Source: an uncultured Paracoccaceae bacterium (GTDB lineage Bacteria; Pseudomonadota; Alphaproteobacteria; Rhodobacterales; Rhodobacteraceae). Taken from it: DNA of 64,000 nucleotides. The position numbers and the translations under genes are program-made. A model generated the notes under the pieces. That model ran no database searches and was not told the DNA's origin. It saw only the letters and a program-made list of their open reading frames with translations. This document shows, one piece after another, positions 15,151 to 24,300 of this stretch. Location: the NCBI GenBank assembly GCA_947488175.1, contig CANKYO010000012.1, positions 82,576 to 146,575 on the forward strand. Reading direction: 5' to 3'. Each line of letters begins with the position of its first letter. The first letter of the stretch is position 1.

Positions 15151-16530
15151 ATGAATTTTTGCATCAAATCTTGGCGTCATCGCCTGGCAGAGGCACTTCA
15201 ACTTCTGAACGAGGTGCAACACCCCTTCCTGGACGCATATTGGCGGAGGCAGGGCTATCCAACCATTGTCACGTTTAAAGATAGGGATGAGACACCCTAC
15301 CCCAGAGATGATATGCTTCAGCTATACGACTCTTCCCTGCAAGCCACGCGAAACCAAGAGGTTGAGTACTACGGCAAACTACGTGCCGCCCTCGATCCGG
15401 TTCGTGGAGTATTGCGATCTCACCCAGCATTGGGCAGGGCCCTTGGGCATATGGCGGGCAACGACAAGTTTATGGTTGAGGTAGCCAACGGTGCATCACT
15501 TACTTGGTTGAGCCTACTCGTGGTTGGTTTGATGCAGCGAGCAAGCGAGTTTTCAAAACAAAGTTTCGAGAATGCGGCAGAGGAACTAGGCGCGCTTCTT
15601 GATGCAAGTATGACCTCGTCGAGAGTCGAAATCCCCCGCGATCTGGATCTGGGATACGATGTATTGCTGTTCTCTGGACCAAAAATCGACAAGCCGATCG
15701 AATTGAACGCAGATCTTACGGTAGTGCCATTCGCATCCTTAGAGGCATGGATAGAGCCGAGTTGGATCCGTGATTACCTCCCGGAGCACGTAGACCGCAG
15801 GGATTGGAGACAGATCGGAGCGGTTGTTCGTCCATTCCGCTGGCGACCACGAATGCAGCGAATGAACAAACCTAGCAACAGAATGATGCCGTTAAGACCA
15901 AGCTTTGAAGAAGAGGCGTTCAGTTTTCTTGAGTTGTTGGCCGTATCCAATCAAACTTCGATCATCCCTTTTGCAGTTGTGAATGACTGCCTTCATCAAT
16001 CCGCCTTCTTACTCTTGGGGAAAACCCGCAACCCGGGCAGCAAACAACACGTCGGCTTTGTCGATTGGCGACACAATCCCTTTCGGAAACCTCCCGAATT
16101 GCATGAAAATGCAATTCGGCAGGCTGTTAGCGCCTTTGAGTGTCGGGAGTCGCCGACATTTAAACGACTTGAATTGGTGCGTCGTCGTTTGTCAGAGGCG
16201 CTCGCTCGAAGCGGGCGCTTTTCTCCGGACGACCGCATTCTAGATGTGTCTCAGTCTATTGAACTGATGCTGGAGATCCGAGCCAACAACGTCGGGAAGA
16301 AGTTTGTATCAGAGTTGGCCGATCTTCTTTCGTCCGATGAGGGGCACAATGCGGCGATCAGAAAGGCGGCCAAAAAGTTCTATGACGTTAGATCTGCCAT
16401 CGTTCACGGGCCGAGCGACGATTACCGAAGACGCCTGATGCAGGACCGAGTGCAGGCATTTAGAAGCGGCTTCAATCTTGCGCAGCAAGCATACTTCAAA
16501 CTGATTTTTGAAGATAACCGTCCGGCTTGA
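15151..16530 (+). CDS. Hypothetical protein with C-terminal Apea-like HEPN domain
   Basis: 459 residues. The N-terminal 300 residues have no domain I recognise. The C-terminal part (about 345-450) has the features of Apea-like HEPN: RILDVSQSIELMLEIR, AELADLLSS and finally KKFYDVRSAIVHGPSDD. The last contains the Rx4H motif (RSAIVH) that forms the RNase site in active HEPN proteins. Such proteins are common in mobile and defence regions. It sits at the edge of the Tn7-like region but no toxin-antitoxin partner is adjacent. The role is unknown. Confidence 0.6.
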   Translation: MNFCIKSWRHRLAEALQLLNEVQHPFLDAYWRRQGYPTIVTFKDRDETPYPRDDMLQLYDSSLQATRNQEVEYYGKLRAALDPVRGVLRSHPALGRALGHMAGNDKFMVEVANGASLTWLSLLVVGLMQRASEFSKQSFENAAEELGALLDASMTSSRVEIPRDLDLGYDVLLFSGPKIDKPIELNADLTVVPFASLEAWIEPSWIRDYLPEHVDRRDWRQIGAVVRPFRWRPRMQRMNKPSNRMMPLRPSFEEEAFSFLELLAVSNQTSIIPFAVVNDCLHQSAFLLLGKTRNPGSKQHVGFVDWRHNPFRKPPELHENAIRQAVSAFECRESPTFKRLELVRRRLSEALARSGRFSPDDRILDVSQSIELMLEIRANNVGKKFVSELADLLSSDEGHNAAIRKAAKKFYDVRSAIVHGPSDDYRRRLMQDRVQAFRSGFNLAQQAYFKLIFEDNRPA

Positions 16531-16600
16531 TCGAAGATCGACTTTTGGATCGCAGCAGTGCAGCAAGACTGTACAGCCCGAAAAGCCGGAACGGGCCGAC

Positions 16601-17200
16601 TTAGCAAGACGGTGAAAACAGCCATTCAAAACGTTGGACATGCATAGCGGCCATTCCTAGTCGCTGCGGCCCAACGATATCGGTTTCTGGCGTATCACCG
16701 ACGAACAGGATCTGATCAGGTTCGCACCTAAGATCGGAGACAACACGGTCGTAGATTTCACCGTCAGGCTTGGCGTAACCTGTCTCATAAGAAAGAACCT
16801 TAACATCCGGTCCATCAGGCAGCGCTTCGAGTGCCGCCGAACCATAGGCTTGGGTTAGATTTGAGCAGACGCCCATCTTCATTCCTGTCCGCCGTAACTC
16901 GCTCCAAATCTTTTCCATGTTTGCGCGCATTTGGATCGAGCGGGCCTCGACTTGGGCTTCGTTAGCGACACGCTTCCATCGATCACTAACGACGCGCAAA
17001 TTGAGTTCGAAAATCCAATCCCTCATGGAGCGGTTCTCGCGCAGGATACGGTGTCTGAACTCGCGTCTTTTTTCGCGTGGGACAAGTTCAAGACTTTGAC
17101 GCCACACACCGTGCGGTCTGGATATTTCGACCAATGTTCCAAACAAATCGAAACAAACTGCCTCATAGGCCGACACGCAAAGGGGCACTGGTCGGTCCAT
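16601..17200 (-). CDS. HAD superfamily hydrolase
   Basis: 199 residues. Motif I is CFDLFGTLVE with the nucleophile Asp18; motif II is GVCSNLTQ (Ser/Asn); motif III Lys lies in ETGYAKPDGEIY; motif IV is LFVGDTPETDIVG. All catalytic motifs of a subfamily I HAD phosphatase or dehalogenase are present, with a helical cap of about 80 residues between motifs I and II. Substrate unknown. It is convergent with the HEPN gene. Confidence 0.85.
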   Translation of the reverse strand: MDRPVPLCVSAYEAVCFDLFGTLVEISRPHGVWRQSLELVPREKRREFRHRILRENRSMRDWIFELNLRVVSDRWKRVANEAQVEARSIQMRANMEKIWSELRRTGMKMGVCSNLTQAYGSAALEALPDGPDVKVLSYETGYAKPDGEIYDRVVSDLRCEPDQILFVGDTPETDIVGPQRLGMAAMHVQRFEWLFSPSC

Positions 17201-17262
17201 TTAGTTCACCGAGATTGGGCATTTGATTGCGCCACCGACCCGACATTGCGCGTCGTCCAATT

Positions 17263-17808
17263 CTACAACCTCCGCTTCTCACACCAGCCGTATGGTGGTC
17301 GTTCCGGCACGGTCAAGACATAACCTGTGGACGGTCTGACTGTGAGAAATCCGGCCCTTGCCAAGAGCCTGAACGAAGTCTGCCAGTGCAATTTCAGATG
17401 AGTTGCGACCTGGTTGACTGTTTTGGAAGCAAGGGCTGCCTTGGCCAACTGGGCCTGGGACACCATGCGGCGGGGGCGGCCACGCGGAATATTTAATCCT
17501 CTGTTCTTGAACAACTTTCGGAGTGTCGAAACAGTGAGTCCATTGGTTTTTGCAACGGCGCCACAGTTCTGCTGACTTTGGTATTGCCGATAAAGATCGG
17601 ACACGTAGTCAATGCCTGCAAGCATCAGTAGTCGTCGCGTTAAAAGGCTCTCTAGTCTAAACAGTTGCCCAAACTGCATAAGCGATACCGATCTGCGGTA
17701 AGCTCGCTTGATGTCTAAGCGGGACCACAAATTCCACCCTCCACGACGATGCTCAATCGCAATTAATCGGCGTTGACCGTCATGAAATTCGCTGACTTTG
17801 CTGACCAA
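17263..17808 (-). CDS. Hypothetical protein with helix-turn-helix segments
   Basis: An open frame of 181 codons from a TTG at 17808; ATG 17679 inside the frame is an alternative. Two stretches look like helix-turn-helix units: GAVAKTNGLTVSTLRKLFKN and TVNQVATHLKLHWQTSFRLL. The C-terminal unit resembles the wide array of small HTH domains in the TniQ protein encoded at 22271. It is very basic, as expected for a DNA binder. It may belong to the left part of the Tn7-like element. Family not recognised, start uncertain. Confidence 0.4.
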   Translation of the reverse strand: MVSKVSEFHDGQRRLIAIEHRRGGWNLWSRLDIKRAYRRSVSLMQFGQLFRLESLLTRRLLMLAGIDYVSDLYRQYQSQQNCGAVAKTNGLTVSTLRKLFKNRGLNIPRGRPRRMVSQAQLAKAALASKTVNQVATHLKLHWQTSFRLLARAGFLTVRPSTGYVLTVPERPPYGWCEKRRL

Positions 17809-17997
17809 GCTTCTGCCCTATGGTTTTCTGAACCGTAGGACCTCAGCGCAAGCGGTGCAAACCTGCTGCCGATGAAAACAAATCTATGGTTCTGGTTTCA
17901 AACTGATTGAATTATGTAACTGTATGATATTGTTGTTAAATATAGGACATTGATGTATGACGTTTGGGACAGTTTCCTGCGATAAGGAGTTATACAA

Positions 17998-18243
17998 ATG
18001 CGCCAACCAACAGCCGCAGATCTTCGCAAACATGAACGTGTGAAATTTCAGCTGCGACTCGTCGGCAGTTCACTGGCTGAAGTCAGTCGCAGGATTGGCG
18101 TCACTCAAGGGGCAGTTTGTATGGTCTCGATTGGTCGCAAACGCTCCAAAAATATCGAAGCAGCTATCGCAGAGGAACTCGGCAAAGAGCCAGAAGAACT
18201 CTGGCCGAAGCGATACCCTGAAAGGAGCACCGCGATGACGTAG
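17998..18243 (+). CDS. Ner-like DNA-binding regulator of the transposon
   Basis: 81 residues, preceded by AAGGAG. The helix-turn-helix SLAEVSRRIGVTQGAVCMVS followed by KNIEAAIAEELGKEPEELWP and a final RYPER is typical of the Ner/Nlp family found as repressors in Mu-like phages and as regulators of Tn7-like elements. Its place 228 bases before tnsA, in the same direction, suggests it controls transposition genes. The upstream 190 bases are AT-rich and probably carry the promoter. Confidence 0.75.
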   Translation: MRQPTAADLRKHERVKFQLRLVGSSLAEVSRRIGVTQGAVCMVSIGRKRSKNIEAAIAEELGKEPEELWPKRYPERSTAMT

Positions 18244-18471
18244 CAACACGCAATCACGGAAAAGGTAAGGCCCCGACGGCGGTAACCGATCGAGGCCCAT
18301 AATCTTAGTGTCGAATATCCTTCCGACACTTCCTACTTCCGCTCAAATCCGTGCAAAGTCAACCTTTTGCTGGTCCGAAAACGCCAGCGAGAAGGCTGCG
18401 CCTTGCTTGAATCAACGATAGCAGAAGGCAATCGCGACGCTCTCGTAAGAGAGTAACGCGTTGAATTATTT

Positions 18472-19167
18472 ATGAAAGACAGTGGAGATGGGAATGGTGG
18501 CAACCAGCCGCCCAAGGGCAGTCGTGCGTCTCGCAAGATTGCGAAAAGATCAAAACATAGCTCACGGGGCGGCGTTGTCGTGCAACTGCCATCTGAGCCG
18601 CATCCTCGCGTGGTCCTTTTTGAAAGCAAGCTTGAACAACGTGTTCTGTTTTTGCTGATGACGAGATCTGACATTTGGGATTTGCGGGAACAGCCGCCGG
18701 CGTTCCTTTACACGGGAGAGTGCGGCCGCCTAAGACAGCATACATTCGATTTTCTATTGGAGTTGTCATCCGGTCGCCGGATTGCGGTCGCCGTCAAGCC
18801 ATTCAAAGTGGCAAAGGAACGACGTTTCATCAGCGAACTTCTCGCCGTGAGGCGGGCGCTGACAAAGGATTACGCGCACGACCTGGTGCTTATTACAGAC
18901 AGAGACTTCACTAGGGACCAAGCTTTAAATGCTCAACGGCTGAATGACTTTCGTCGCGGCGTCGATTGCTCCAGCTCCGGGGCTGTTCGTGAAGCCATCG
19001 GCAAGTCTGCCTTTCCGACGACGCTGCGTGCCTTGATCTCTGGCCTACCCGACCCTGGGCGCGCGTTTCGCGCGGCGTTCATTGCGATCTACGATGGCCT
19101 TCTCACCGCTGACAAAAGCTTGCTCATCACTTTGGACACGCAAGTTCATCAGGGGAAACGCCCATGA
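18472..19167 (+). CDS. tnsA: TnsA-like endonuclease of a Tn7-like transposon
   Basis: 231 residues. After a basic, disordered N-terminus, residues 46-110 match the restriction-like TnsA catalytic fold: VVLFESKLEQRVLFLLMTRS, REQPPAFLY, HTFDFLLELSSG and IAVAVKP. Likely catalytic residues are Glu51 or Glu55, Asp93 and Lys109. The Gln/Glu that usually stands two residues before the Lys (QxK or ExK) is Ala107 here. TnsA cuts the 5' ends of the element so that transposition is cut-and-paste. The gene overlaps tnsB by 4 bases. Confidence 0.75.
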   Translation: MKDSGDGNGGNQPPKGSRASRKIAKRSKHSSRGGVVVQLPSEPHPRVVLFESKLEQRVLFLLMTRSDIWDLREQPPAFLYTGECGRLRQHTFDFLLELSSGRRIAVAVKPFKVAKERRFISELLAVRRALTKDYAHDLVLITDRDFTRDQALNAQRLNDFRRGVDCSSSGAVREAIGKSAFPTTLRALISGLPDPGRAFRAAFIAIYDGLLTADKSLLITLDTQVHQGKRP

Positions 19168-21293
19168 TTCCACAGATGCGCATCACATATGATGATCGGC
19201 TGGTTGTTGGGTGGAAATCCTACCGGCTCATTGAAAGGTCCAAAACGGGTTATTCATTTGAAGAGACCGATGGCCAAGGTCGAACGATATTCTATGGAGC
19301 CGATGAGCTTCGGGAGCTGCTAAAAAGGCATGACGTACTTCTCGAGCTTGGATATCTCCGCGCCGAAACGCAGCGCATCCAACGGCAGTCAAACGTTGAT
19401 CTCGTTGGGGCGCTGGATGAGAAAATCCGGTCTGTTGTACTGTGGCGGCATGCCTATTGCGATGTGTTCTTACAATATCATGCACGTGGCGAGGTCAAAA
19501 AGTGCGAACGAAGCATTGCGGGTTTCCGCCCGATGCTGGAGCAGCATGTCAATGCGCAGGCGCAAGCAGCGCAGAGTGCATGGAAATTACCTCGCGCGGG
19601 TAAGAACAGACTATACCGCGACCCGCCCTGCGCCAGAACGCTCCTCGCTTGGGTGAGGCGTTATGAAAGCGCCGGGAATTCGCCGCTAGCCTTAATCCCG
19701 GGTACACACCGTTCTGGCAATCGGAAGGACCGCTTCTGCTTGGAAAGCCTACGTTTCATTGGCGAAGCACTACAGGTATATCTAACGCGGCAGCGGCTCT
19801 CAAAGCGTCAAGTTGCGAGGCACTGCACCGAGTTGTTCCGGAGGGCAAATGAAGCTCGTTCAATCGCAGGGCTCCCGCTCCTCACGGTCCCTTCAAAGCG
19901 TAAGATTGAGCGCGCGCTTGGCAAGCTTGATCCTTACTCCACCTACGCCCATCGACACGGTATCGATGCGGCCAACCGCAAATTCATGCTCTACGAGGAT
20001 GGGATAAAAGCTAGCTATCCGATGGAGCGGATCGAAATCGACGAATGGCGCGTCGATCTCATAACCATCTTGGCGGAACGTGGCGCGCTGGATCACTTGA
20101 CTCCAGACGAACTCGCTTTGCTGCCGCGTGGAAGACGGTGGCTGTACCTCGCCATTGATTGCGCAAGCCGCTGTGTGCTGGGAATGCGGCTTGCTGAAAC
20201 GCCGAACAGTGACGACGCGGTCGCACTCTTGGCTGACGTCACCCGCGATAAGTCGCAACTCGCACGGGCTGCGGGGTGTCAATCGCACTGGCATCATCAT
20301 GGTGGCCTTAGCACGGTTGCGACTGACCTCGGCGCTGCCTTCGTAGACGATAGTTTTCGAGCAGCGATATTCGACGCGCAGGGCACACCGGAGACGCCGA
20401 CTGGTGGCCTGCCGCAATTGCGAGCGCGTGTGGAACGGATATTCGGAACCTTCGGGACCAGCCTGCTCCCGCATCTGGCGGGCCGAACATTTTCTAACCC
20501 ACAAGAGCGGGGTGATTACCCATCGGAAGCGATGGCATCAATCAGTGACGACGTCCTGATGCAAATGCTGATCCTCTATGTGGTCGATGTGTATCACAAC
20601 CAACCTCACCGTGGTTTGGCCGGGGAGACTCCGAACAATTGCTGGAAGCGGTTAGCGGCCGATATGGGTGTCACCCCAGATGTCCCCGAGATCACACGGC
20701 GCCGCGCCTTTGGCCGACGACTAGTGCGGACAGTTTCTGGCAAAGGGGTGCGTGTATTTGGAATCGATTACAACTGCTCAGCGCTACAGCAGTTTCACCT
20801 TCATTCGCATGAAACCGATGTCGAATTGCGGATCGATCTGACCAACCTCGGTTGGATCGTCGTGTGTGTGCACGACAAGTGGCATGCTGCTCATGCCATC
20901 CAGAAGTGCTTTGAAGGGGTAAATTTTGATGATTGGGAAGCTGCGGCTCGCGATATTCGGCTGAAACACAGAGCTGAGGCGCACTTGGCCGAACGGAGTG
21001 TCGCGCGTGCAATCATCAAAATCATCGAGTTGAATCGGCAGTCAGAAGCACGTTTTGGCACCGAGCTTAAGGCGCTGACACCAGCGGGGCTAGGGCGCGG
21101 AAAGGAAGACCTGTTCTTGGGCCTGTCGATCGAGCCGGAAGATGACGATGGTTTCGATCTGCCACAAGAAACCGATCTCTTTGGCCATGTCATTCCTGGC
21201 GTGGACGCCGAAGATGCGTTTCACAAAACCGGCCAATCTAACGATGAGACGGAGAAATCTACCAAAAAGCGTTGGAGATTAGACGATGAGTAG
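19164..21293 (+). CDS. tnsB: TnsB/TniA-type DDE transposase
   Basis: 709 residues, the usual length. The integrase core carries Asp293 (RIEIDEWRVD), Asp388 (STVATDLGAAF) and Glu424 (ARVERIFGTFG). The C-terminal Mu-type barrel follows (GKGVRVFGIDYNC, then WIVVCVHDKWHAAHA). An N-terminal region of about 280 residues holds the DNA-end-binding helical domains. It cuts and joins the 3' ends of the transposon. The acidic, polar C-terminal tail (about 650-709) is where TnsB proteins usually contact the TnsC ATPase. It overlaps tnsC by 8 bases. Confidence 0.92.
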   Translation: MIPQMRITYDDRLVVGWKSYRLIERSKTGYSFEETDGQGRTIFYGADELRELLKRHDVLLELGYLRAETQRIQRQSNVDLVGALDEKIRSVVLWRHAYCDVFLQYHARGEVKKCERSIAGFRPMLEQHVNAQAQAAQSAWKLPRAGKNRLYRDPPCARTLLAWVRRYESAGNSPLALIPGTHRSGNRKDRFCLESLRFIGEALQVYLTRQRLSKRQVARHCTELFRRANEARSIAGLPLLTVPSKRKIERALGKLDPYSTYAHRHGIDAANRKFMLYEDGIKASYPMERIEIDEWRVDLITILAERGALDHLTPDELALLPRGRRWLYLAIDCASRCVLGMRLAETPNSDDAVALLADVTRDKSQLARAAGCQSHWHHHGGLSTVATDLGAAFVDDSFRAAIFDAQGTPETPTGGLPQLRARVERIFGTFGTSLLPHLAGRTFSNPQERGDYPSEAMASISDDVLMQMLILYVVDVYHNQPHRGLAGETPNNCWKRLAADMGVTPDVPEITRRRAFGRRLVRTVSGKGVRVFGIDYNCSALQQFHLHSHETDVELRIDLTNLGWIVVCVHDKWHAAHAIQKCFEGVNFDDWEAAARDIRLKHRAEAHLAERSVARAIIKIIELNRQSEARFGTELKALTPAGLGRGKEDLFLGLSIEPEDDDGFDLPQETDLFGHVIPGVDAEDAFHKTGQSNDETEKSTKKRWRLDDE

Positions 21294-22239
21294 TCTTGCA
21301 TCTTCACCAGAGCACCAGGTTGACCACTTGATCGCTGAGCTGCGCACCAAGTTCGTCCATCACGAAGCCTTTGAAGACTTGCAAGTACTCTTTGAACGCC
21401 ATCTGCGCAAAAGACGTGCCGCACTATCTCTTGGGCAGGAGATCGAGGCCAGATGTCTGGCAATTCTGGGTGCCTCAGGTAGTGGAAAAACTACAGCCGC
21501 GGACAGATTGCTAAAACACCACCCTAAATTGAAACAACCTCGTGAAGGTGAGGAAGTTGCTGAGGTGATCCAGTTGCAAGTGCCATCACCCACGACTCTT
21601 AAATTCGTGGGGTCTACCATGCTGAATAAGCTCGGCTATCCATTGAAGCGAGATCAGCCTGCCAACGTAATTTGGGACAAGGTCAGGGATTTGCTTCGCG
21701 ACCGGCGTACCTTGTTTGTGCATCTTGACGAGGCTCAACACCTATACACTAACAAAGGTACGAGTGCTCGAAATGACGTGGTGGATACCCTCAAGATCCT
21801 TATGAATAACAAGGCATGGCCAGTTGGGCTTGTTCTCTCTGGCACACTTGATCTCGCCGCAATGATCGAGTCTGATGTTCAACTGCTCAGGCGGTCCGAT
21901 ATTATCCGCTTGAAACCTGTTACCTGGACGTCTCACGGCGATGAGATTGGAGACCTATTCAGCAGCTTTGTCCGGAAAGCAGGGCTTTCACATCGAGACG
22001 GGTTGGACAGTCCTGACTTCCTCAAACGCCTCTTTCATGCTGGGGGCAATGAGTTCGGAACAACGTTCGAGATCATTCTTTGTGGCATCGAAGAAGCGCT
22101 CTACTCCGGCGATACAGTTTTGACGTGCAGACACTACGCAGAAGCGTTTCGGCGGAGAATGGCGTGTATCCCCGCCTTTAATCCATTTGTCGCTGACGAT
22201 TTCCTGACCATCGATGTGCGCCGCCTCGGAGATCAGTGA
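21286..22239 (+). CDS. tnsC: TnsC/TniB-type AAA+ transposition regulator
   Basis: 317 residues. Walker A is GASGSGKTT (62-70) and Walker B LFVHLDEAQ (143-151); VLSGTLDLAAMIESD gives sensor 1, and ARNDVVDTLKILMNN the region before it. TnsC ATPases polymerise on target DNA, recruit the transposase, and link it to the TniQ target selector. It overlaps tnsB by 8 bases, and TniQ starts 31 bases downstream, so all four genes form one operon. Confidence 0.92.
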   Translation: MSSLASSPEHQVDHLIAELRTKFVHHEAFEDLQVLFERHLRKRRAALSLGQEIEARCLAILGASGSGKTTAADRLLKHHPKLKQPREGEEVAEVIQLQVPSPTTLKFVGSTMLNKLGYPLKRDQPANVIWDKVRDLLRDRRTLFVHLDEAQHLYTNKGTSARNDVVDTLKILMNNKAWPVGLVLSGTLDLAAMIESDVQLLRRSDIIRLKPVTWTSHGDEIGDLFSSFVRKAGLSHRDGLDSPDFLKRLFHAGGNEFGTTFEIILCGIEEALYSGDTVLTCRHYAEAFRRRMACIPAFNPFVADDFLTIDVRRLGDQ

Positions 22240-22270
22240 CGATGTCGTTTGATACCAAGAAGTAAGGTGA

Positions 22271-24085
22271 GTGAGCAGACTGGCTTTAACTGTACCCCTC
22301 CAATGGGGCGAAACCCCGGCGTCTTTCGCAGCACGACTGGCCTATCGCAATCGAACAAGGCCTCGGGACTTTTGCTCAGACATGGGTCTAAGATGGCCAC
22401 ATGTCTGTTCTGGCCACAGCGATCAATTGCGGCGTTTGGCTTATCTTTCAGGTGCATCCTTCGACAAATTGGAAGTCTCATCGGCAAGACTGATTTCTCC
22501 CAGTCGCTATCAGGTTGGCCTGTCCTCGGCGACCAGCGGAACCTTTCGTAGAGCGATCGCCCGTGTTTGTCCGACGTGCGTGCTTGAAGCAATCGAACGC
22601 GATGGCGAATACGGTCCGTTTCAAAATCTGGAATGGCTTTTGCTCTGTGTGAGTGTGTGCCGGCAACATGGAGTCCCGCTTACCCAGCTTCCAAATGCGG
22701 ATCATGCACACAAGACGTACGACGTGGTCCAACAAACTCTGAAATTCAAGGAACGCCTTGAGGCCGATCAGCGCCACGCCGCGCCGCGCAATCCGACATC
22801 GTTCGAGGCTCACATCTGTGATCGTATTTGGGCGCAGCCGTCGAAAACCTGGTTGTCCGGATGGGATTTGACGGACCTTCATCAAGGCTCGCTCACGCTC
22901 GGTATGGCGATGCGCTTTGGGTCATCGCGTCTTCTATCCTCCTTATCGGAAGATGAAGCCAGAGATTCAATGGATCTTGGATTTCGGGCCCTCATTCATG
23001 GACGGGGCCCACTTGTGAAAACTCTTGATAAGCTCAGACGAGGCTATCGCACCGAACGTCCTTACTTCTCAAAGGACATGGGGCCGTTTTACGTTTGGCT
23101 GAAGGACAACAAAGACAATCCGCGATTGGAGAGCATTCGTCGATGTGTCGAGCAATTTGTCCTGGAAAGATATCCACTACAAATTGGAAAATCTGTTTTC
23201 TCGAAGACGATGACCCGACCAAAATACATGACGTTGAACCAGGTCCGGAAGAACCATGGCATTGGACATGTGCGCGTCCGCGGCATTCTTGCGAGATTAC
23301 GCGGCGAAAAACCTGCTGCACTGGCGCGCATGAAGGACATATCGTTTTCGGATCTCGAAAGAGTCATCACTTTCTGGAAAGGCCTACAGAATTTGAAGGA
23401 CACTGCAGCTGGACTCAATATCTTGCCAGTCCAGATCAAGGCGCTCACAAAAAACGGTGTTCTTGAAGGATGCCTGCTCGGAAGCAGCTTGATCTACGTC
23501 CAACAAGCTAGCATCGATTGTTTAAGAAAAAGAATAGAATCCGTTCGGCCCGCAGAACGCAGCTCTTCCTATCTACCATTACGTTCCTACTGCCGTATTT
23601 CAAAGGTTCCACTCTCGAGGGTTGTCAACGACTGGGTGAGAGGTGATCTCGAAGGCATCCGCAGAAACGAGGCGGTCGAAGGACTGCCTGGCCTGCTCAT
23701 CCCCGGTCATCTTGAGGTCGCCTGCACGCGACAGTTTCCGGAAGGCGACCTGAGTTTAACTCAGACAGCACGCTATCTACAAATAGCGGTTGGTTCAGTT
23801 CGCAGACTGCGCGACAGCGGCTACTTAACCGATGTCCGATCACTCAATGCCGAAACGCGTCATCGAAAATCTTACCTAACGCGAGAAAGCATCGAGGAGT
23901 TCAGTTCTCGGCACATGACCCTAGGTCAGATGGCCGATCGGACGCACCAAGCCTCAATCCATGTCGCAAGATGGCTTGATAAGAATGGTATTGAGCCCAT
24001 CGATTGCGACAGTGGGAGTGTGCGGGTCTACGATCTAGAAGTGGCAAAGAAAGTGGTTCAATCACTGACCCACAAGCAAAACTAA
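22271..24085 (+). CDS. tniQ: TniQ family target-selection protein
   Basis: 604 residues from a GTG at 22271. The N-terminal TniQ domain begins LQWGETPASFAARLAYRN and has the zinc ligands Cys100, Cys103, Cys130 and His133 (CPTC, then CRQH). The long C-terminal part (about 330-600) contains several small helix-turn-helix-like units, for example SLTQTARYLQIAVGSVRRLR, suggesting direct DNA recognition like TnsD of Tn7, rather than a short CRISPR-partner TniQ. No cas gene is nearby. The attachment site it recognises is not apparent in this window. Confidence 0.85.
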   Translation: MSRLALTVPLQWGETPASFAARLAYRNRTRPRDFCSDMGLRWPHVCSGHSDQLRRLAYLSGASFDKLEVSSARLISPSRYQVGLSSATSGTFRRAIARVCPTCVLEAIERDGEYGPFQNLEWLLLCVSVCRQHGVPLTQLPNADHAHKTYDVVQQTLKFKERLEADQRHAAPRNPTSFEAHICDRIWAQPSKTWLSGWDLTDLHQGSLTLGMAMRFGSSRLLSSLSEDEARDSMDLGFRALIHGRGPLVKTLDKLRRGYRTERPYFSKDMGPFYVWLKDNKDNPRLESIRRCVEQFVLERYPLQIGKSVFSKTMTRPKYMTLNQVRKNHGIGHVRVRGILARLRGEKPAALARMKDISFSDLERVITFWKGLQNLKDTAAGLNILPVQIKALTKNGVLEGCLLGSSLIYVQQASIDCLRKRIESVRPAERSSSYLPLRSYCRISKVPLSRVVNDWVRGDLEGIRRNEAVEGLPGLLIPGHLEVACTRQFPEGDLSLTQTARYLQIAVGSVRRLRDSGYLTDVRSLNAETRHRKSYLTRESIEEFSSRHMTLGQMADRTHQASIHVARWLDKNGIEPIDCDSGSVRVYDLEVAKKVVQSLTHKQN

Positions 24086-24103
24086 ACAAGAGGAGAGGCG
24101 TCT

Positions 24104-24300
24104 ATGCAGCTGAAGAACCCGGTTTATCCTGGTTAGATCCTCAAACACGACCTCGTCATTCACATGGCCCTCGATGTGCCTACGCAAGCGCGAGATCGTC
24201 TCCAGTTGCGCTTTTGCATGTGGTCTCAATCCGGCGCATGAAAAAGCAGGGCATTCTTGATCTGCTCAACGATTTCAAAGGTCCAGCTGAGCCGGGCTGA
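24104..24300 (+). pseudogene. HigA-like antitoxin remnant with internal stop
   Basis: From ATG 24104 the frame reads MQLKNPVYPG, a TAG, then ILKHDLVIHMALDVPTQA. This matches the opening of HigA/VapI-type antitoxins (xNPxHPGEILKxxL...GLSVxxxA) with the conserved Glu codon changed to TAG. Downstream the reading frame decays. No toxin gene lies beside it. The remainder of the 24086-24560 gap, including the stretch after 24300, shows no other gene. Confidence 0.4.

Noticed and set aside
16530..16600. Possible further copy of the dispersed repeat between the HEPN and HAD genes
   Set aside because: Only short matches (GCAGCAGTGCAGC and a GGGCCGAC) without the family's block order; may be chance.
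22271..24085. TniQ considered as part of a CRISPR-associated transposon
   Set aside because: No cas5-8, cas7, cas6 or cas12 gene or array is present, and the protein is the long TnsD-like form.
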